Under the pieces are notes generated by a model. That model searched no databases and was not told the origin of the DNA. It worked only from the letters and a program-made list of their open reading frames with translations. A program made the translations under genes and the position numbers. Below, one piece after another: positions 23,442 to 32,534 of a DNA stretch of 64,000 nucleotides (position 1 is the stretch's first letter; every line of letters begins with the position of its first letter). The DNA is taken from the NCBI RefSeq assembly GCF_900220975.1, contig NZ_OBQD01000007.1, positions 186,001-250,000 on the forward strand, given 5' to 3'. This stretch comes from Rhizobium subbaraonis (lineage in GTDB: Bacteria; Pseudomonadota; Alphaproteobacteria; Rhizobiales; Rhizobiaceae).

Positions 23442-25031
23442 ATGACGGACTATACGAACTATCTCGCTCGCCAGGTCATGCTCGGCAAGATGAACCGCCG
23501 CGAATTCATGGGCCGCGCCGCCGCCTTCGGCGTGACGCTCGCCGCCGCCGGAACGATGTTCGACACCGCCGCCAAGGCGCAGGAGCCCAAGCGCGGCGGC
23601 CATCTCAAGCTTGGCCTCGAAGGCGCTGCCGCCACCGACAGCAAGGACCCCGCAAAGTCGCTCTCGCAGTTCACCTTCGTCATGGGCCGCAACTGGGGTG
23701 ACATGCTCGTCGAATCCGAGCCGCTGACGGGCGCTCCGGTTCCTGCTCTCGCCGAATCCTGGGAGCCGTCCGCCGACGCCGCCACATGGACCTTCAAGAT
23801 CCGCCAGGGCGTCAAGTTTCACGACGGCAAGGAACTGACGGTCGACGACGTCGTCAAGACCCTGCAGCGCCACACCGACGAGAAGTCTGAATCCGGCGCG
23901 CTCGGCGTGATGAAGTCGATCAAGGAGATCAAGGCCGACGGCGGCAACCTCGTCCTCGTGCTGACCGAAGGCAATGCCGACCTGCCGCTGCTTCTGACCG
24001 ACTACCACCTGGTCATCCAGCCGAACGGCGGCCTAAACGATCCGAACGCGATGATCGGCACCGGCCCCTACAAGGTCACAAGCTTCGAGCCGGGCGTGCG
24101 CGCCACCTTCGAGAAGAACGCTGACGACTGGCGCACAGACCGCGGCTATGTAGACACGATCGAGATGATCGCGATGAACGACGCGACTGCACGTATCGCC
24201 GCGCTCTCATCCGGCCAGGTTCACTACATCAACCGCGTCGATCCGAAGACCGTGGATCTGCTCAAGCGCGCGCCCACCGTCGAAATCCTGAACACCTCCG
24301 GCCGCGGCCACTACGTGTTCATCATGCACTGCGACACCGCGCCCTTCGACAACAACGACCTCCGCATGGCGCTGAAATATTCCATGGACCGCGAGACGAT
24401 GGTCCAGAAGATCCTCGGCGGATACGGCAAGGTCGGCAACGACTTCCCGATCAACGAGACCTATGCCCTCTTCCCCGAAGGCATCGAGCAGCGCACCTAC
24501 GACCCCGACAAGGCCGCCTTCCACTACAAGAAGTCCGGGCACAGCGGCCCGGTGCTGCTGCGCACCTCCGACGTCGCCTTCCCGGGCGCCGTCGATGCCG
24601 CGGTCCTCTATCAGGAAAGCGCCAAGAAGGCCGGCATCGAAATCGAGGTCAAGCGCGAACCGGGCGACGGCTACTGGTCCAACGTCTGGAACGTGCAGCC
24701 CTTCTCCACCTCCTACTGGGGCGGGCGCCCGACCCAGGACCAGATGTATTCGACGGCCTACCTTTCGACCGCCGACTGGAACGACACGCGCTTCAAGCGG
24801 GAGGACTTCGACAAGATCCTGCTGGAAGCCCGCTCCGAACTGGACGAGGCCAAGCGCAAGGAAATGTATCGCACGATGGCGATGATGGTACGCGACGAAG
24901 GCGGTCTGATCCTGCCGATGTTCAACGACTTCGTGAACGCGGGCTCCAAGAAGATGAAAGGCTACGTCCACGACATCGGCAACGACATGTCCAACGGCTA
25001 CATTGCAACCCGCGTCTGGCTTGAAGGCTGA
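23442..25031 (+). CDS. ABC importer substrate-binding protein, family 5 (Tat-exported)
   Basis: The 529-residue product is a DppA/OppA-type periplasmic binding protein. It opens with a twin-arginine signal (NRREFMG, Arg19-Arg20, then an Ala-rich hydrophobic stretch ending near TAAKAQ) and carries the family blocks SWEPSADAATWTFKIRQGVKFHDG and NGGLNDPNAMIGTGPYKVTSF. The start at 23442 follows AAGGGA. It opens a four-gene importer operon and sits directly after the carnitine degradation genes, so a trimethylammonium compound such as carnitine, an acylcarnitine or gamma-butyrobetaine is a reasonable ligand, though peptides are the usual family ligand. A close paralogue is encoded at 30919. Confidence 0.87.
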   Translation: MTDYTNYLARQVMLGKMNRREFMGRAAAFGVTLAAAGTMFDTAAKAQEPKRGGHLKLGLEGAAATDSKDPAKSLSQFTFVMGRNWGDMLVESEPLTGAPVPALAESWEPSADAATWTFKIRQGVKFHDGKELTVDDVVKTLQRHTDEKSESGALGVMKSIKEIKADGGNLVLVLTEGNADLPLLLTDYHLVIQPNGGLNDPNAMIGTGPYKVTSFEPGVRATFEKNADDWRTDRGYVDTIEMIAMNDATARIAALSSGQVHYINRVDPKTVDLLKRAPTVEILNTSGRGHYVFIMHCDTAPFDNNDLRMALKYSMDRETMVQKILGGYGKVGNDFPINETYALFPEGIEQRTYDPDKAAFHYKKSGHSGPVLLRTSDVAFPGAVDAAVLYQESAKKAGIEIEVKREPGDGYWSNVWNVQPFSTSYWGGRPTQDQMYSTAYLSTADWNDTRFKREDFDKILLEARSELDEAKRKEMYRTMAMMVRDEGGLILPMFNDFVNAGSKKMKGYVHDIGNDMSNGYIATRVWLEG

Positions 25032-26161
25032 TGACGGGCGGCGGATCGACGCGCGATCCGGCTGCGACGATGGCAGGAGTTGCGGGTTCCGACCCGCAAC
25101 TCTCCGTCGCTGCGGGAACGGATGCGTCCAAGGGAAATCAATCTTTGAACACTGCGACTTCAAATGACCAGGGTGCGCTTTCGCCCTGGGGTAAATTCGT
25201 CAGAAAAAGCCCGCTTGCGGCCCTCATCCTCCAGCGGCTCGCGCTCAGCGTGGCCCTTCTCTTCGCCGTCTCGATTATGATCTTCGGCGGTGTCGAGGCG
25301 CTGCCGGGCGACTTCGCCACCACTTATCTCGGCCAGTCGGCCACCCCCCAGGCGGTCGCCAACATCCGGAAGGATCTCGGCCTGGACCAGCCCGCCACGA
25401 CGCGCTACTTCCAGTGGCTCGGCGGCGCGCTGCAGGGTGACTTCGGAAATTCGTGGGCGTCCCGCAACTCGGTCAGCGAACAGATCGGCAAGCGGCTGGG
25501 CAACTCCCTCTTCCTCGCCTTCTTTGCAGCAATCATCTCGATCCCGCTTGCGATCGGCCTTGGCATGCTCGCAGTGCAGTTCCGCGACAGGCTGGTGGAC
25601 AAGGTCATCAACGTCATTTCGCTGGCGGCGATCTCGCTGCCGGAGTTCTTCGTCGGCTACCTGCTGATCCTGTTCTTCGCCGTTCAGATGGGCGTGGCCA
25701 CCTTCCCCGCCACCGTCTACGACAGCATGGGCCTGACCGAACGCCTCTCGGCGATCGCGCTTCCGACCGCGACCCTCGTGCTGGTGGTGCTCGCCCACAT
25801 GATGCGCATGACCCGTGCCGCGATCCTCAACGTCATGTCGTCGGCCTATGTCGAGACGGCAGAGCTCAAGGGGCTCAGCGGCCTTCGCATCATCGCAAGG
25901 CACGCGGCCCCCAACGCCGTCGCCCCGGTGATCAACGTGGTCGCGCTGAACCTCGCCTATCTCGTCGTCGGCGTCGTCGTGGTCGAGGTCGTGTTCGTCT
26001 ATCCCGGCATGGGCCAGTACATGGTCGACGCGGTGACGGTGCGTGACATGCCGGTGGTGCAGGCCTGCGGCCTGATCTTTGCCGCCTTCTACATCTTCCT
26101 GAACATGGTGGCCGACATCCTCGCCATTGTCGCCAACCCGAGACTGAGGCATCCGCGATGA
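25031..26161 (+). CDS. ABC importer permease, DppB type
   Basis: This inner-membrane permease has about six helices and the family loop (AELKGLSGLRIIARHAAPNA, the EAA-type motif that contacts the ATPase). The frame from ATG 25031 overlaps the preceding stop as TGATG, giving 376 residues, but the first 38 residues are hydrophilic and low in complexity. A TTG at 25145 with AAGGGA upstream would give a more normal DppB N-terminus, so the true start is uncertain. It pairs with the DppC-type permease that overlaps its 3' end by 4 bp. Confidence 0.86.
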   Translation: MTGGGSTRDPAATMAGVAGSDPQLSVAAGTDASKGNQSLNTATSNDQGALSPWGKFVRKSPLAALILQRLALSVALLFAVSIMIFGGVEALPGDFATTYLGQSATPQAVANIRKDLGLDQPATTRYFQWLGGALQGDFGNSWASRNSVSEQIGKRLGNSLFLAFFAAIISIPLAIGLGMLAVQFRDRLVDKVINVISLAAISLPEFFVGYLLILFFAVQMGVATFPATVYDSMGLTERLSAIALPTATLVLVVLAHMMRMTRAAILNVMSSAYVETAELKGLSGLRIIARHAAPNAVAPVINVVALNLAYLVVGVVVVEVVFVYPGMGQYMVDAVTVRDMPVVQACGLIFAAFYIFLNMVADILAIVANPRLRHPR

Positions 26162-26985
26162 GACTGCGCTCCATTCCGCTCAGCGCATGGGTCGGCATCG
26201 CGGGCATCGCGATCGCCCTGATCTGCGCCATTTTCGCACCATGGCTCGCGCCGCATGGCGAGAGCGAGATCGTCGGCGACATCTGGGCGCCCATGGGCGG
26301 GGACTTCCTGCTCGGCACCGACAATCTCGGCCGCGACCTCCTGTCCCGGCTGATCTACGGCGCCCGCACCACGATCTTCGTGGCGCTCGCAGCGACCGTC
26401 CTGTCCTTCAGCCTCGGCATGCTTCTTTCCTTCATCGCCGCCGTTACCGGCGGGCTCGTCGACCAGTTGTTCTCGCGTTTCAACGACCTGATGATGGCGA
26501 TTCCGACGCTGATCTTCGCGCTGGTCGTCCTCGCCGTCCTGCCGCAGCAGCTCTGGATCCTGATCCTCGTGATGGCGGTGCTCGATTCCACCCGCGTCTA
26601 CCGCATCGGCCGCGCCGTGGCGCTCGATGTGGCGGTGATGGAGTTCGTCGAGGCGGCGCGCCTGCGCGGCGAGGGCACCGGCTGGATCATCTTCCGCGAG
26701 ATCCTGCCGAACACGCTGTCGCCGCTGCTCGCCGAATTCGGCCTGCGCTTCGCCTTCTCCATCCTGTTCCTCTCCACCCTCTCCTTCCTCGGCCTCGGCA
26801 TCCAGCCGCCGGCCGCCGACTGGGGCGGCATGGTCAAGGACAACAAGGACGGCATCATCTTCGGTATCTCCGCAGCCCTCGTTCCGGGTGCGGCAATCGC
26901 CATCCTCACCATCTGCGTCAACCTCGTCGTCGACTGGCTGATGAAACGCACCTCGAGCCTGAAGGGAGGACGCGGCGATGCCTGA
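26158..26985 (+). CDS. ABC importer permease, DppC type
   Basis: The 275-residue inner-membrane protein has the DppC pattern: a short N-terminal helix, GTDNLGRDLLSRLIYGART, five further helices and an EAA-type loop (EAARLRGEGTGWIIFREILPN). It starts inside the last codon of the DppB-type gene (ATGA overlap) and its end overlaps the ATPase gene by 8 bp. Together they form one transport complex with the fused ATPase and the binding protein at 23442. Confidence 0.88.
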   Translation: MRLRSIPLSAWVGIAGIAIALICAIFAPWLAPHGESEIVGDIWAPMGGDFLLGTDNLGRDLLSRLIYGARTTIFVALAATVLSFSLGMLLSFIAAVTGGLVDQLFSRFNDLMMAIPTLIFALVVLAVLPQQLWILILVMAVLDSTRVYRIGRAVALDVAVMEFVEAARLRGEGTGWIIFREILPNTLSPLLAEFGLRFAFSILFLSTLSFLGLGIQPPAADWGGMVKDNKDGIIFGISAALVPGAAIAILTICVNLVVDWLMKRTSSLKGGRGDA

Positions 26986-28624
26986 ACCGTCAAAGACTGC
27001 TCTGCTCTCCGTCCGCAATCTCAAGATCGAGGCGACCAGCTACCCGCCGGGCGAAGCGCCGAAGACGGTCACCCTCGTGGAGGGCGTGAACTTCGACGTG
27101 CAGAAGGGCAAGGTGTTGGGCCTGATCGGCGAGTCCGGCGCCGGCAAGTCCACCATCGGCCTCACCGCGCTCGCCTATGGCCGCGGCGGCGTCCGCATTA
27201 CCGGCGGCGAGGTCACGCTGAACGGCCAGGACCTCTTGAAGCTCGACCATGCCGGCATCCGCAAGGTGCGCGGGGCCAAGGTCTGCTATGTCGCGCAATC
27301 TGCGGCGGCGGCCTTCAACCCCGCCCATCGGCTCGGTGAGCAGGTGATCGAGGCCACGCTGAAGCACGGCATCATGAGCCGCGCGGAGGCCGAAAAGCGC
27401 GCGCTCTATCTCTTCCGGGTGCTCGGCCTGCCCAATCCCGAGACCTTCGGCGAGCGCTATCCGCACCAGGTCTCGGGCGGCCAGTTGCAGCGGGCGATGA
27501 CCGCGATGGCGCTCTGCCCCAACCCCGAGCTCATCGTCTTCGACGAGCCGACGACGGCGCTCGACGTCACCACCCAGATCGACGTGCTCGCCGCGATCAA
27601 GCACGCGATCGAGGAGACGCACACGGCGGCGATCTACATCACCCACGACCTTGCCGTCGTCGCCCAGATCACCGACGACATCCTGGTGCTGCGCCACGGC
27701 AAGATGGTGGAATACGGCACGGTCAAGCAGATCATCGAGGCGCCGACGCAGGACTATACTCGCGCGCTCGTCAACGTCCGCGGCACCGGCCGCGACGAGG
27801 CCGCCGACCAGTCCGACACGCTGCTCAAGGTCGACAACGTCACGGCCGGCTACGCCAACGGCTTCAAGGTATTGCACAACGTTTCGCTGCACCTGCCGAA
27901 AGGCCAGACGCTCGCCGTCGTCGGCGAGAGCGGTTCGGGCAAGTCGACGCTCGCACGAGTGATCACCGGCCTGCTGCCGCCGCAGGAAGGCACCGTCACT
28001 TTCGACGGCAAGCCGCTGCCACGCGCGCTGAAGGGCCGCAAGAACGAGGAGCTGCGCCGGATCCAGATGATCTACCAGATGGCCGATACCGCGATGAACC
28101 CGCGGCAGACGGTGCGCAACATCATTGGCCGGCCTCTGACGTTCTACTTCGGCCTGCACGGCAAGCAGAAGACGGAGCGGGTGCGCGAGCTTCTCGACCA
28201 GATCGAGATGGGCGACCGCTTCCTCGATCGCTTCCCGGCCGAGCTCTCCGGCGGACAGAAGCAGCGCGTGGCGATTGCCCGGGCGCTCGCCGCTCGGCCC
28301 GAACTGATCCTCTGCGACGAGCCCACATCAGCCCTCGACCCGCTGGTAGCCGAAGGCATCCTCAAGCTGCTCCTGAAACTGCAGGAGGAGACGCAGGTCT
28401 CCTACATGTTCATCACCCACGACATCGCCATCGTCCGCGCGATAGCCGATTCGGTTGCCGTCATGCACCGCGGCAAGCTGGTGCGCTTCGGCCCGAAGTC
28501 GAAGGTGCTCTCGCCACCGTTCGACGACTATACCGACCTGCTCCTGAAATCGGTTCCCGAAATGGAAATCGGTTGGCTGGAAAAGGTGCTGACGACCCGG
28601 CGGATGGAGAGCGCGGGGAACTGA
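26978..28624 (+). CDS. Fused double ABC ATPase, DppD-DppF type
   Basis: The 548-residue cytoplasmic protein carries two complete nucleotide-binding domains. The first has Walker A GESGAGKST (residues 51-59), signature VSGGQLQR and Walker B region LIVFDEPTTALD. The second has Walker A GESGSGKST (about 315-323), signature LSGGQKQR and LILCDEPTSALD. Most peptide importers use two separate ATPase genes; the single-chain fusion is common in rhizobial loci. It powers uptake through the two preceding permeases. The gene start overlaps the DppC-type gene end, and a repeat-rich region follows. Confidence 0.9.
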   Translation: MPEPSKTALLSVRNLKIEATSYPPGEAPKTVTLVEGVNFDVQKGKVLGLIGESGAGKSTIGLTALAYGRGGVRITGGEVTLNGQDLLKLDHAGIRKVRGAKVCYVAQSAAAAFNPAHRLGEQVIEATLKHGIMSRAEAEKRALYLFRVLGLPNPETFGERYPHQVSGGQLQRAMTAMALCPNPELIVFDEPTTALDVTTQIDVLAAIKHAIEETHTAAIYITHDLAVVAQITDDILVLRHGKMVEYGTVKQIIEAPTQDYTRALVNVRGTGRDEAADQSDTLLKVDNVTAGYANGFKVLHNVSLHLPKGQTLAVVGESGSGKSTLARVITGLLPPQEGTVTFDGKPLPRALKGRKNEELRRIQMIYQMADTAMNPRQTVRNIIGRPLTFYFGLHGKQKTERVRELLDQIEMGDRFLDRFPAELSGGQKQRVAIARALAARPELILCDEPTSALDPLVAEGILKLLLKLQEETQVSYMFITHDIAIVRAIADSVAVMHRGKLVRFGPKSKVLSPPFDDYTDLLLKSVPEMEIGWLEKVLTTRRMESAGN

Positions 28625-28927
28625 GCTTATCGCCAGGGAACGATGGAAGCCCGTCATGCCGGACCCGATCCGACATCCAGTGCGCGCAAGTCCTTGCGCG
28701 GGAAAGCACTTTTCGCGTCGCGGACGCGACGCCGCTGGACCCCCGACCCAGTCCGGGGGGACGGAAAGGACGGCCGCGCCGACTCCATAGGGTCATCTCC
28801 CCCTTATGGAGGAGATGACCGGCCGGCGAATAGGGGTCCGACATTCCCACCTCCGGCCCGTGCGGGGACGGTTGTGCGCCGGCACACATTGCACCCGGGC
28901 TGAATGCGCCCTGAAGCGGAGAATCCC
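28625..28927. other. Intergenic region holding a RIME-like repeat and a small hairpin
   Basis: No gene is seen. A RIME-like element fills 28653-28764, and a second palindrome (GGTCATCTCC ... GGAGATGACC, 28791-28818) follows it. The remainder leads to the GGAGA ribosome site of the PLP-dehydratase gene at 28928. Confidence 0.6.
28653..28764. repeat. RIME-like repeat, copy A
   Basis: The element begins GTCATGCCGGACCCGATCCG, has an internal GCGCGCAAG/CTTGCGCG hairpin and ends GTCCGGGGGGACGG after a GCTGGACCCC segment. The same order of blocks recurs at 57042-57157. It resembles the RIME class of rhizobial intergenic mosaic elements. Confidence 0.7.
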
Positions 28928-29917
28928 ATGAACGACGCCACCGGCCAGCAATCCCTGCGCATCCCCACCTTCGAGGACGTCCGCGCCGCGCAGGCGCGTC
29001 TCGCCGGCAAGGCGCACCGCACCCCGGTCCTCACCTCGAGGACTGCAGACGAGAAAGCCGGCGCCACCCTGTTCTTCAAGGCCGAAAACCTGCAGCGCGT
29101 CGGCGCCTTCAAGTTCCGCGGCGCCTATAACGCGATCGCGGCGATTACACCGGATATCAGAAGGAACGGCATCGTCGCCTACTCGTCGGGCAACCATGCG
29201 CAGGCGATCGCGCATGCCGCTCATCTGCTGGGCGTGCCCGCTACCATCGTGATGCCGCACGACGCGCCCGCCATCAAGGCGCAGGCAACCGGCGGCTACG
29301 GTGCGACGATCGTCTTCTACGACCGCTACACGGAAGATCGCGAGGCGATCGGCCGCCGCATCGCCAGTGAAACCGGAGCCAGCCTGATCCCGCCCTACGA
29401 CCATCCCGACGTCATTGCCGGCCAGGGCACGGCGGCACTCGAGCTGATCGAGGACGTCGGCCCGCTCGATATGCTGGTGGTTCCGCTCGGCGGCGGCGGT
29501 CTGCTCGGCGGCTCAGCGCTCGCGGCAAAGGCGCGCTCCCCCGATTGCGCCGTCTACGGCATCGAGCCGGAAGCCGGCGACGACGGTCGGCAGTCGCTCG
29601 CAAAGGGCGAGGTCGTGCATATCCCGGTGCCGAAATCGATCGCCGACGGCGCCCTGTCCACCCATGTCGGCTATCACAATTTCCCGATCCTGCAGGACAA
29701 GGTGGAAGGCATATGTACCGTCTCGGATGCGCAACTGGTCGACACGATGCGCTTCTTCGCCGAGCGGATGAAGATCGTCGTGGAGCCGACCGGCTGCCTG
29801 GCCGCGGCAGCGGTACTGAACGGCATCATACCCTGCCGCGGCAAGCGCGTCGGCATCATCCTGAGCGGCGGCAATGTGGACGTCGCGACTTTTGCCAGCC
29901 TCCTCGCTTCGAAGTAG
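28928..29917 (+). CDS. Threonine/serine dehydratase-like PLP enzyme
   Basis: The 329-residue product is a fold-type II PLP enzyme of the threonine ammonia-lyase / serine racemase group. Lys62 (VGAFKFRGAYNA) should bind PLP, YSSGNHAQAIA is the carboxylate loop, and PLGGGGLLGG is the phosphate loop. It lacks the C-terminal ACT-like regulatory domain of IlvA, so it is a catabolic type. The start at 28928 has GGAGA upstream. It may deaminate threonine, serine or a 3-hydroxy amino acid such as hydroxyaspartate. Its place after a carnitine-locus importer does not explain its role. EutB of hydroxyectoine degradation is a related alternative. Confidence 0.8.
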   Translation: MNDATGQQSLRIPTFEDVRAAQARLAGKAHRTPVLTSRTADEKAGATLFFKAENLQRVGAFKFRGAYNAIAAITPDIRRNGIVAYSSGNHAQAIAHAAHLLGVPATIVMPHDAPAIKAQATGGYGATIVFYDRYTEDREAIGRRIASETGASLIPPYDHPDVIAGQGTAALELIEDVGPLDMLVVPLGGGGLLGGSALAAKARSPDCAVYGIEPEAGDDGRQSLAKGEVVHIPVPKSIADGALSTHVGYHNFPILQDKVEGICTVSDAQLVDTMRFFAERMKIVVEPTGCLAAAAVLNGIIPCRGKRVGIILSGGNVDVATFASLLASK

Positions 29918-29996
29918 CGCCGCATCCGGAAGCGCGAAGGCCAATCCCTCGCCGTCCTCATGACCAGCCGATCGAAGGCGTTCAGCCGGGTTGGCC

Positions 29997-30791
29997 TCAG
30001 TAGTCCGTCGGCACCGTCAAGACCTCGGCATCGGGGGTGTCGAGGAAGCTCCTGACGGTGGCGGGCAACTGCCTGGACGTGAAGGGCAGCACGCCGCAAC
30101 GCGACAGCATCTGGCGCAGGTCCGGCTCCTGGCCGATATGACGCCAGATCATGCGCGAGGCATAGGGCAGGTTCTCCTTGCGCCAGGAGACCCCCATGGT
30201 GGTGCCGCGCAGGTAGACGCGCTGGTGCACCTCGAACGGCATGAGGATCGTCTGCGACAGCATCGGCTGCTGGCCGACGCTGCGCTCGGCGATGAAGATG
30301 CGGTTGCGCCAGAAGGTGACGAGCCCGACATATTTCGAAAACTGGTGGATCTCGTTGGCTGCATCGTGGATGCGCTCGATCGACTTCACCCGGATCGCCC
30401 CGCCCTCCTCGTAGATGCGTGCACAGGAGCAGACGACCAGCCCCGGCCATGAAGGCGAGATGTGATAGGTCTGGTAGTAGCCGACATGGCGCCGCAGCGC
30501 GGCGAGGTCTCCGGGAAAACCGTCCAGCAGCCCATGTGCCGACGACCGGTCGCGATCAGGGCGCGTAAGCCGTGCCGCAAACAGTTTGGGCGCAAGGTCG
30601 AAGTCCTGGGGGGCAATGCCGAAGAAGGCGGCGATGCGTCCGGCATTGTGCGGCGAAGGCCGTGCCTCGCCGCTGATATAGCGGTTGAACTGCTGCCGGT
30701 TAAGCCCGATTTCGCGACAGATCTGCGAGATCGACCGCCGCGTCGAACAGGCGAAGCGCAGGTTCTGCGCGAACGGATCGGGATCGGGCAA
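29997..30791 (-). CDS. XRE-like HTH regulator with large C-terminal sensor domain
   Basis: The 264-residue protein has an N-terminal helix-turn-helix (about residues 18-62: SISQICREIGLNRQQFNRYISGEARPSP) and a roughly 190-residue C-terminal part without a motif I recognise. The start is a TTG at 30791 with GTGGAG upstream; no ATG is available in frame. It is divergent from the second carnitine-type binding protein gene, with a 127-bp shared region that holds three 10-bp-spaced TAGCGT-like repeats. It likely controls that gene and the hydrolase behind it. Effector unknown. Confidence 0.75.
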   Translation of the reverse strand: MPDPDPFAQNLRFACSTRRSISQICREIGLNRQQFNRYISGEARPSPHNAGRIAAFFGIAPQDFDLAPKLFAARLTRPDRDRSSAHGLLDGFPGDLAALRRHVGYYQTYHISPSWPGLVVCSCARIYEEGGAIRVKSIERIHDAANEIHQFSKYVGLVTFWRNRIFIAERSVGQQPMLSQTILMPFEVHQRVYLRGTTMGVSWRKENLPYASRMIWRHIGQEPDLRQMLSRCGVLPFTSRQLPATVRSFLDTPDAEVLTVPTDY

Positions 30792-30818
30792 GACGCAACT
30801 CCACGGCTATTGGCGATA

Positions 30819-30850
30819 TAGCGTAAACTAGCGTCAGATAGCATCAAGTC
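30819..30850. promoter_or_regulatory. Three direct TAGC(G/A)T repeats at 10-bp period
   Basis: TAGCGT occurs at 30819-30824 and 30829-30834, and TAGCAT at 30839-30844. The repeats are one helical turn apart, just upstream of the HTH regulator start and in the divergent promoter region. The spacing suits cooperative binding of a regulator on one face of the DNA. Confidence 0.5.
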
Positions 30851-30918
30851 GCGAAATTGTGTAGTGTCCATGAAGCGATAGGTTTCCCGCTGGAACATCC
30901 AATTGAGGGAACTTCAGC

Positions 30919-32508
30919 ATGACCGACTTCACCAGGCGCCCCGACGGACTGATCGTCCCGACCGAGATCAATCGCCGCAGCTTCCTTGCCGGCACGGCCG
31001 CGCTCGGCATCGCCGCCGGCCTTGGCGGTACGCTGGCGGCATCGGGCGCGCGTGCGCAGGAGCCGACGCGCGGCGGGCATCTGAAGCTCGGTCTCAAGGG
31101 AGGGGCCGCCACCGATGTGCTCGACCCGGCGACCTACAGCGCCTCGGTGCTCTTCGTCATCGGCCGCCTGTGGGGCGACACGCTGGTCGAGACCGATCCC
31201 AAGACCGGCGCCGCCCTGCCCTCGATCGCCTCGTCCTGGGAACCCTCCGCCGACGCTTCCGTCTGGACCTTCAAGATCCGAAACGACGTGTCGTTCCACG
31301 ACGGAAGCAAGATGACGGTGGCCGACGTGGTCGCCACCCTGAAGCGCCACTCAGACGAAGGCGCCAAGTCCGGCGCGCTCGGCCTGATGAGCTCGATCAA
31401 GACGATCGAGGAGAAGGCCGGCGACCTCGTCATCACGCTGGCCGAAGGCAATGCCGACCTGCCGCTGCTTCTGACCGACTATCACCTGATCATCCAGCCG
31501 AACGGCGGCCTCGACAATCCGGCCGCGGCCGTCGGCACCGGCCCCTACAAGCTTTCCAGCTACGAGGCCGGCGTGCGTGCCACCTTCGAGAAAAACGCTG
31601 CCGACTGGCGCTCCGATCGCGGCTTCGTCGATTCGGTCGAGATCATCGTGATGAACGACGCGACCGCGCGCATCGCCGCCCTCTCCTCGGGTCAGGTGCA
31701 TTTCATCAACAACATCGACCCGAAGACCGTGCCGCTTTTGAAGCGTGCGCCGCGCGTCGAGATCATCCGCAGCGCCGGCAAGGGCTTCTACTCGTTCCTG
31801 ATGCACTGCGACACCGCCCCCTTCGACAACAACGACCTGCGGCTGGCGCTGAAATATGCGATCGACCGGCAGGCGATCCTCGACCGCGTACTCGGCGGCT
31901 ACGGCACGCTTGGCAACGACTATCCCGTCAATTCCAACTATGCGCTCGCCGCCGACGACATCGAGCAGCGCGCCTACGATCCAGACAAGGCGGCCTTCCA
32001 CTTCAAGAAGTCCGGGCATGACCGCCCCGTCCTGCTGCGCACCTCCGACGCCGCCTTCGCCGGCGCGGTCGACGCCGCCGTCATCTTCCAGGAAAGCGCC
32101 AAGAAGGCCGGCATCGAGATCGAGGTCCGCCGCGAACCGGAGGACGGCTACTGGACCAACGTCTGGAACGTCCAGCCCTTCTGCGCTTCCTATTGGGGCG
32201 GCCGGCCGACGCAGGATTCCCGCTACTCCACCTCCTACCTCTCCACCGCCGAGTGGAACGATACCCGCTTCAAGCGCGAGGACTTCGACAAGCTTCTGCT
32301 GCAGGCCCGCTCGGAACTTGACGAGACCAAGCGCAAGGACCTCTACCGCACCATGGCGCTGATGGTCCGCGACGAGGGCGGCCTGATCCTGCCGGTCTTC
32401 AACGACTACGTCATGGCTGCCTCGACGTCCGTGAAGGGCATCGTCGACGACATCGGCAACGACATGTCGAATGGCTACATCGGCAGCCGCGCCTGGATCG
32501 AGGCCTGA
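30919..32508 (+). CDS. Second ABC substrate-binding protein, family 5 (Tat-exported), paralogue of the 23442 gene
   Basis: This 529-residue binding protein has the same length and nearly the same block sequence as the one at 23442. It shares the twin-arginine signal (NRRSFLAG, Arg19-Arg20), SWEPSADASVWTFKIR, IEIEVRREPEDGYWTNVWNV and the NDMSNGY end. The Ala-rich signal ends near SGARAQ. The start follows GAGGGA. No permease or ATPase accompanies it, so it probably loads the transporter encoded at 25031-28624 with a related ligand. It is co-directional with a CocE/NonD-type hydrolase 26 bp downstream. Confidence 0.86.
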   Translation: MTDFTRRPDGLIVPTEINRRSFLAGTAALGIAAGLGGTLAASGARAQEPTRGGHLKLGLKGGAATDVLDPATYSASVLFVIGRLWGDTLVETDPKTGAALPSIASSWEPSADASVWTFKIRNDVSFHDGSKMTVADVVATLKRHSDEGAKSGALGLMSSIKTIEEKAGDLVITLAEGNADLPLLLTDYHLIIQPNGGLDNPAAAVGTGPYKLSSYEAGVRATFEKNAADWRSDRGFVDSVEIIVMNDATARIAALSSGQVHFINNIDPKTVPLLKRAPRVEIIRSAGKGFYSFLMHCDTAPFDNNDLRLALKYAIDRQAILDRVLGGYGTLGNDYPVNSNYALAADDIEQRAYDPDKAAFHFKKSGHDRPVLLRTSDAAFAGAVDAAVIFQESAKKAGIEIEVRREPEDGYWTNVWNVQPFCASYWGGRPTQDSRYSTSYLSTAEWNDTRFKREDFDKLLLQARSELDETKRKDLYRTMALMVRDEGGLILPVFNDYVMAASTSVKGIVDDIGNDMSNGYIGSRAWIEA

Positions 32509-32534
32509 GGCGAGCAACGGATCGGAAGAAGAGC

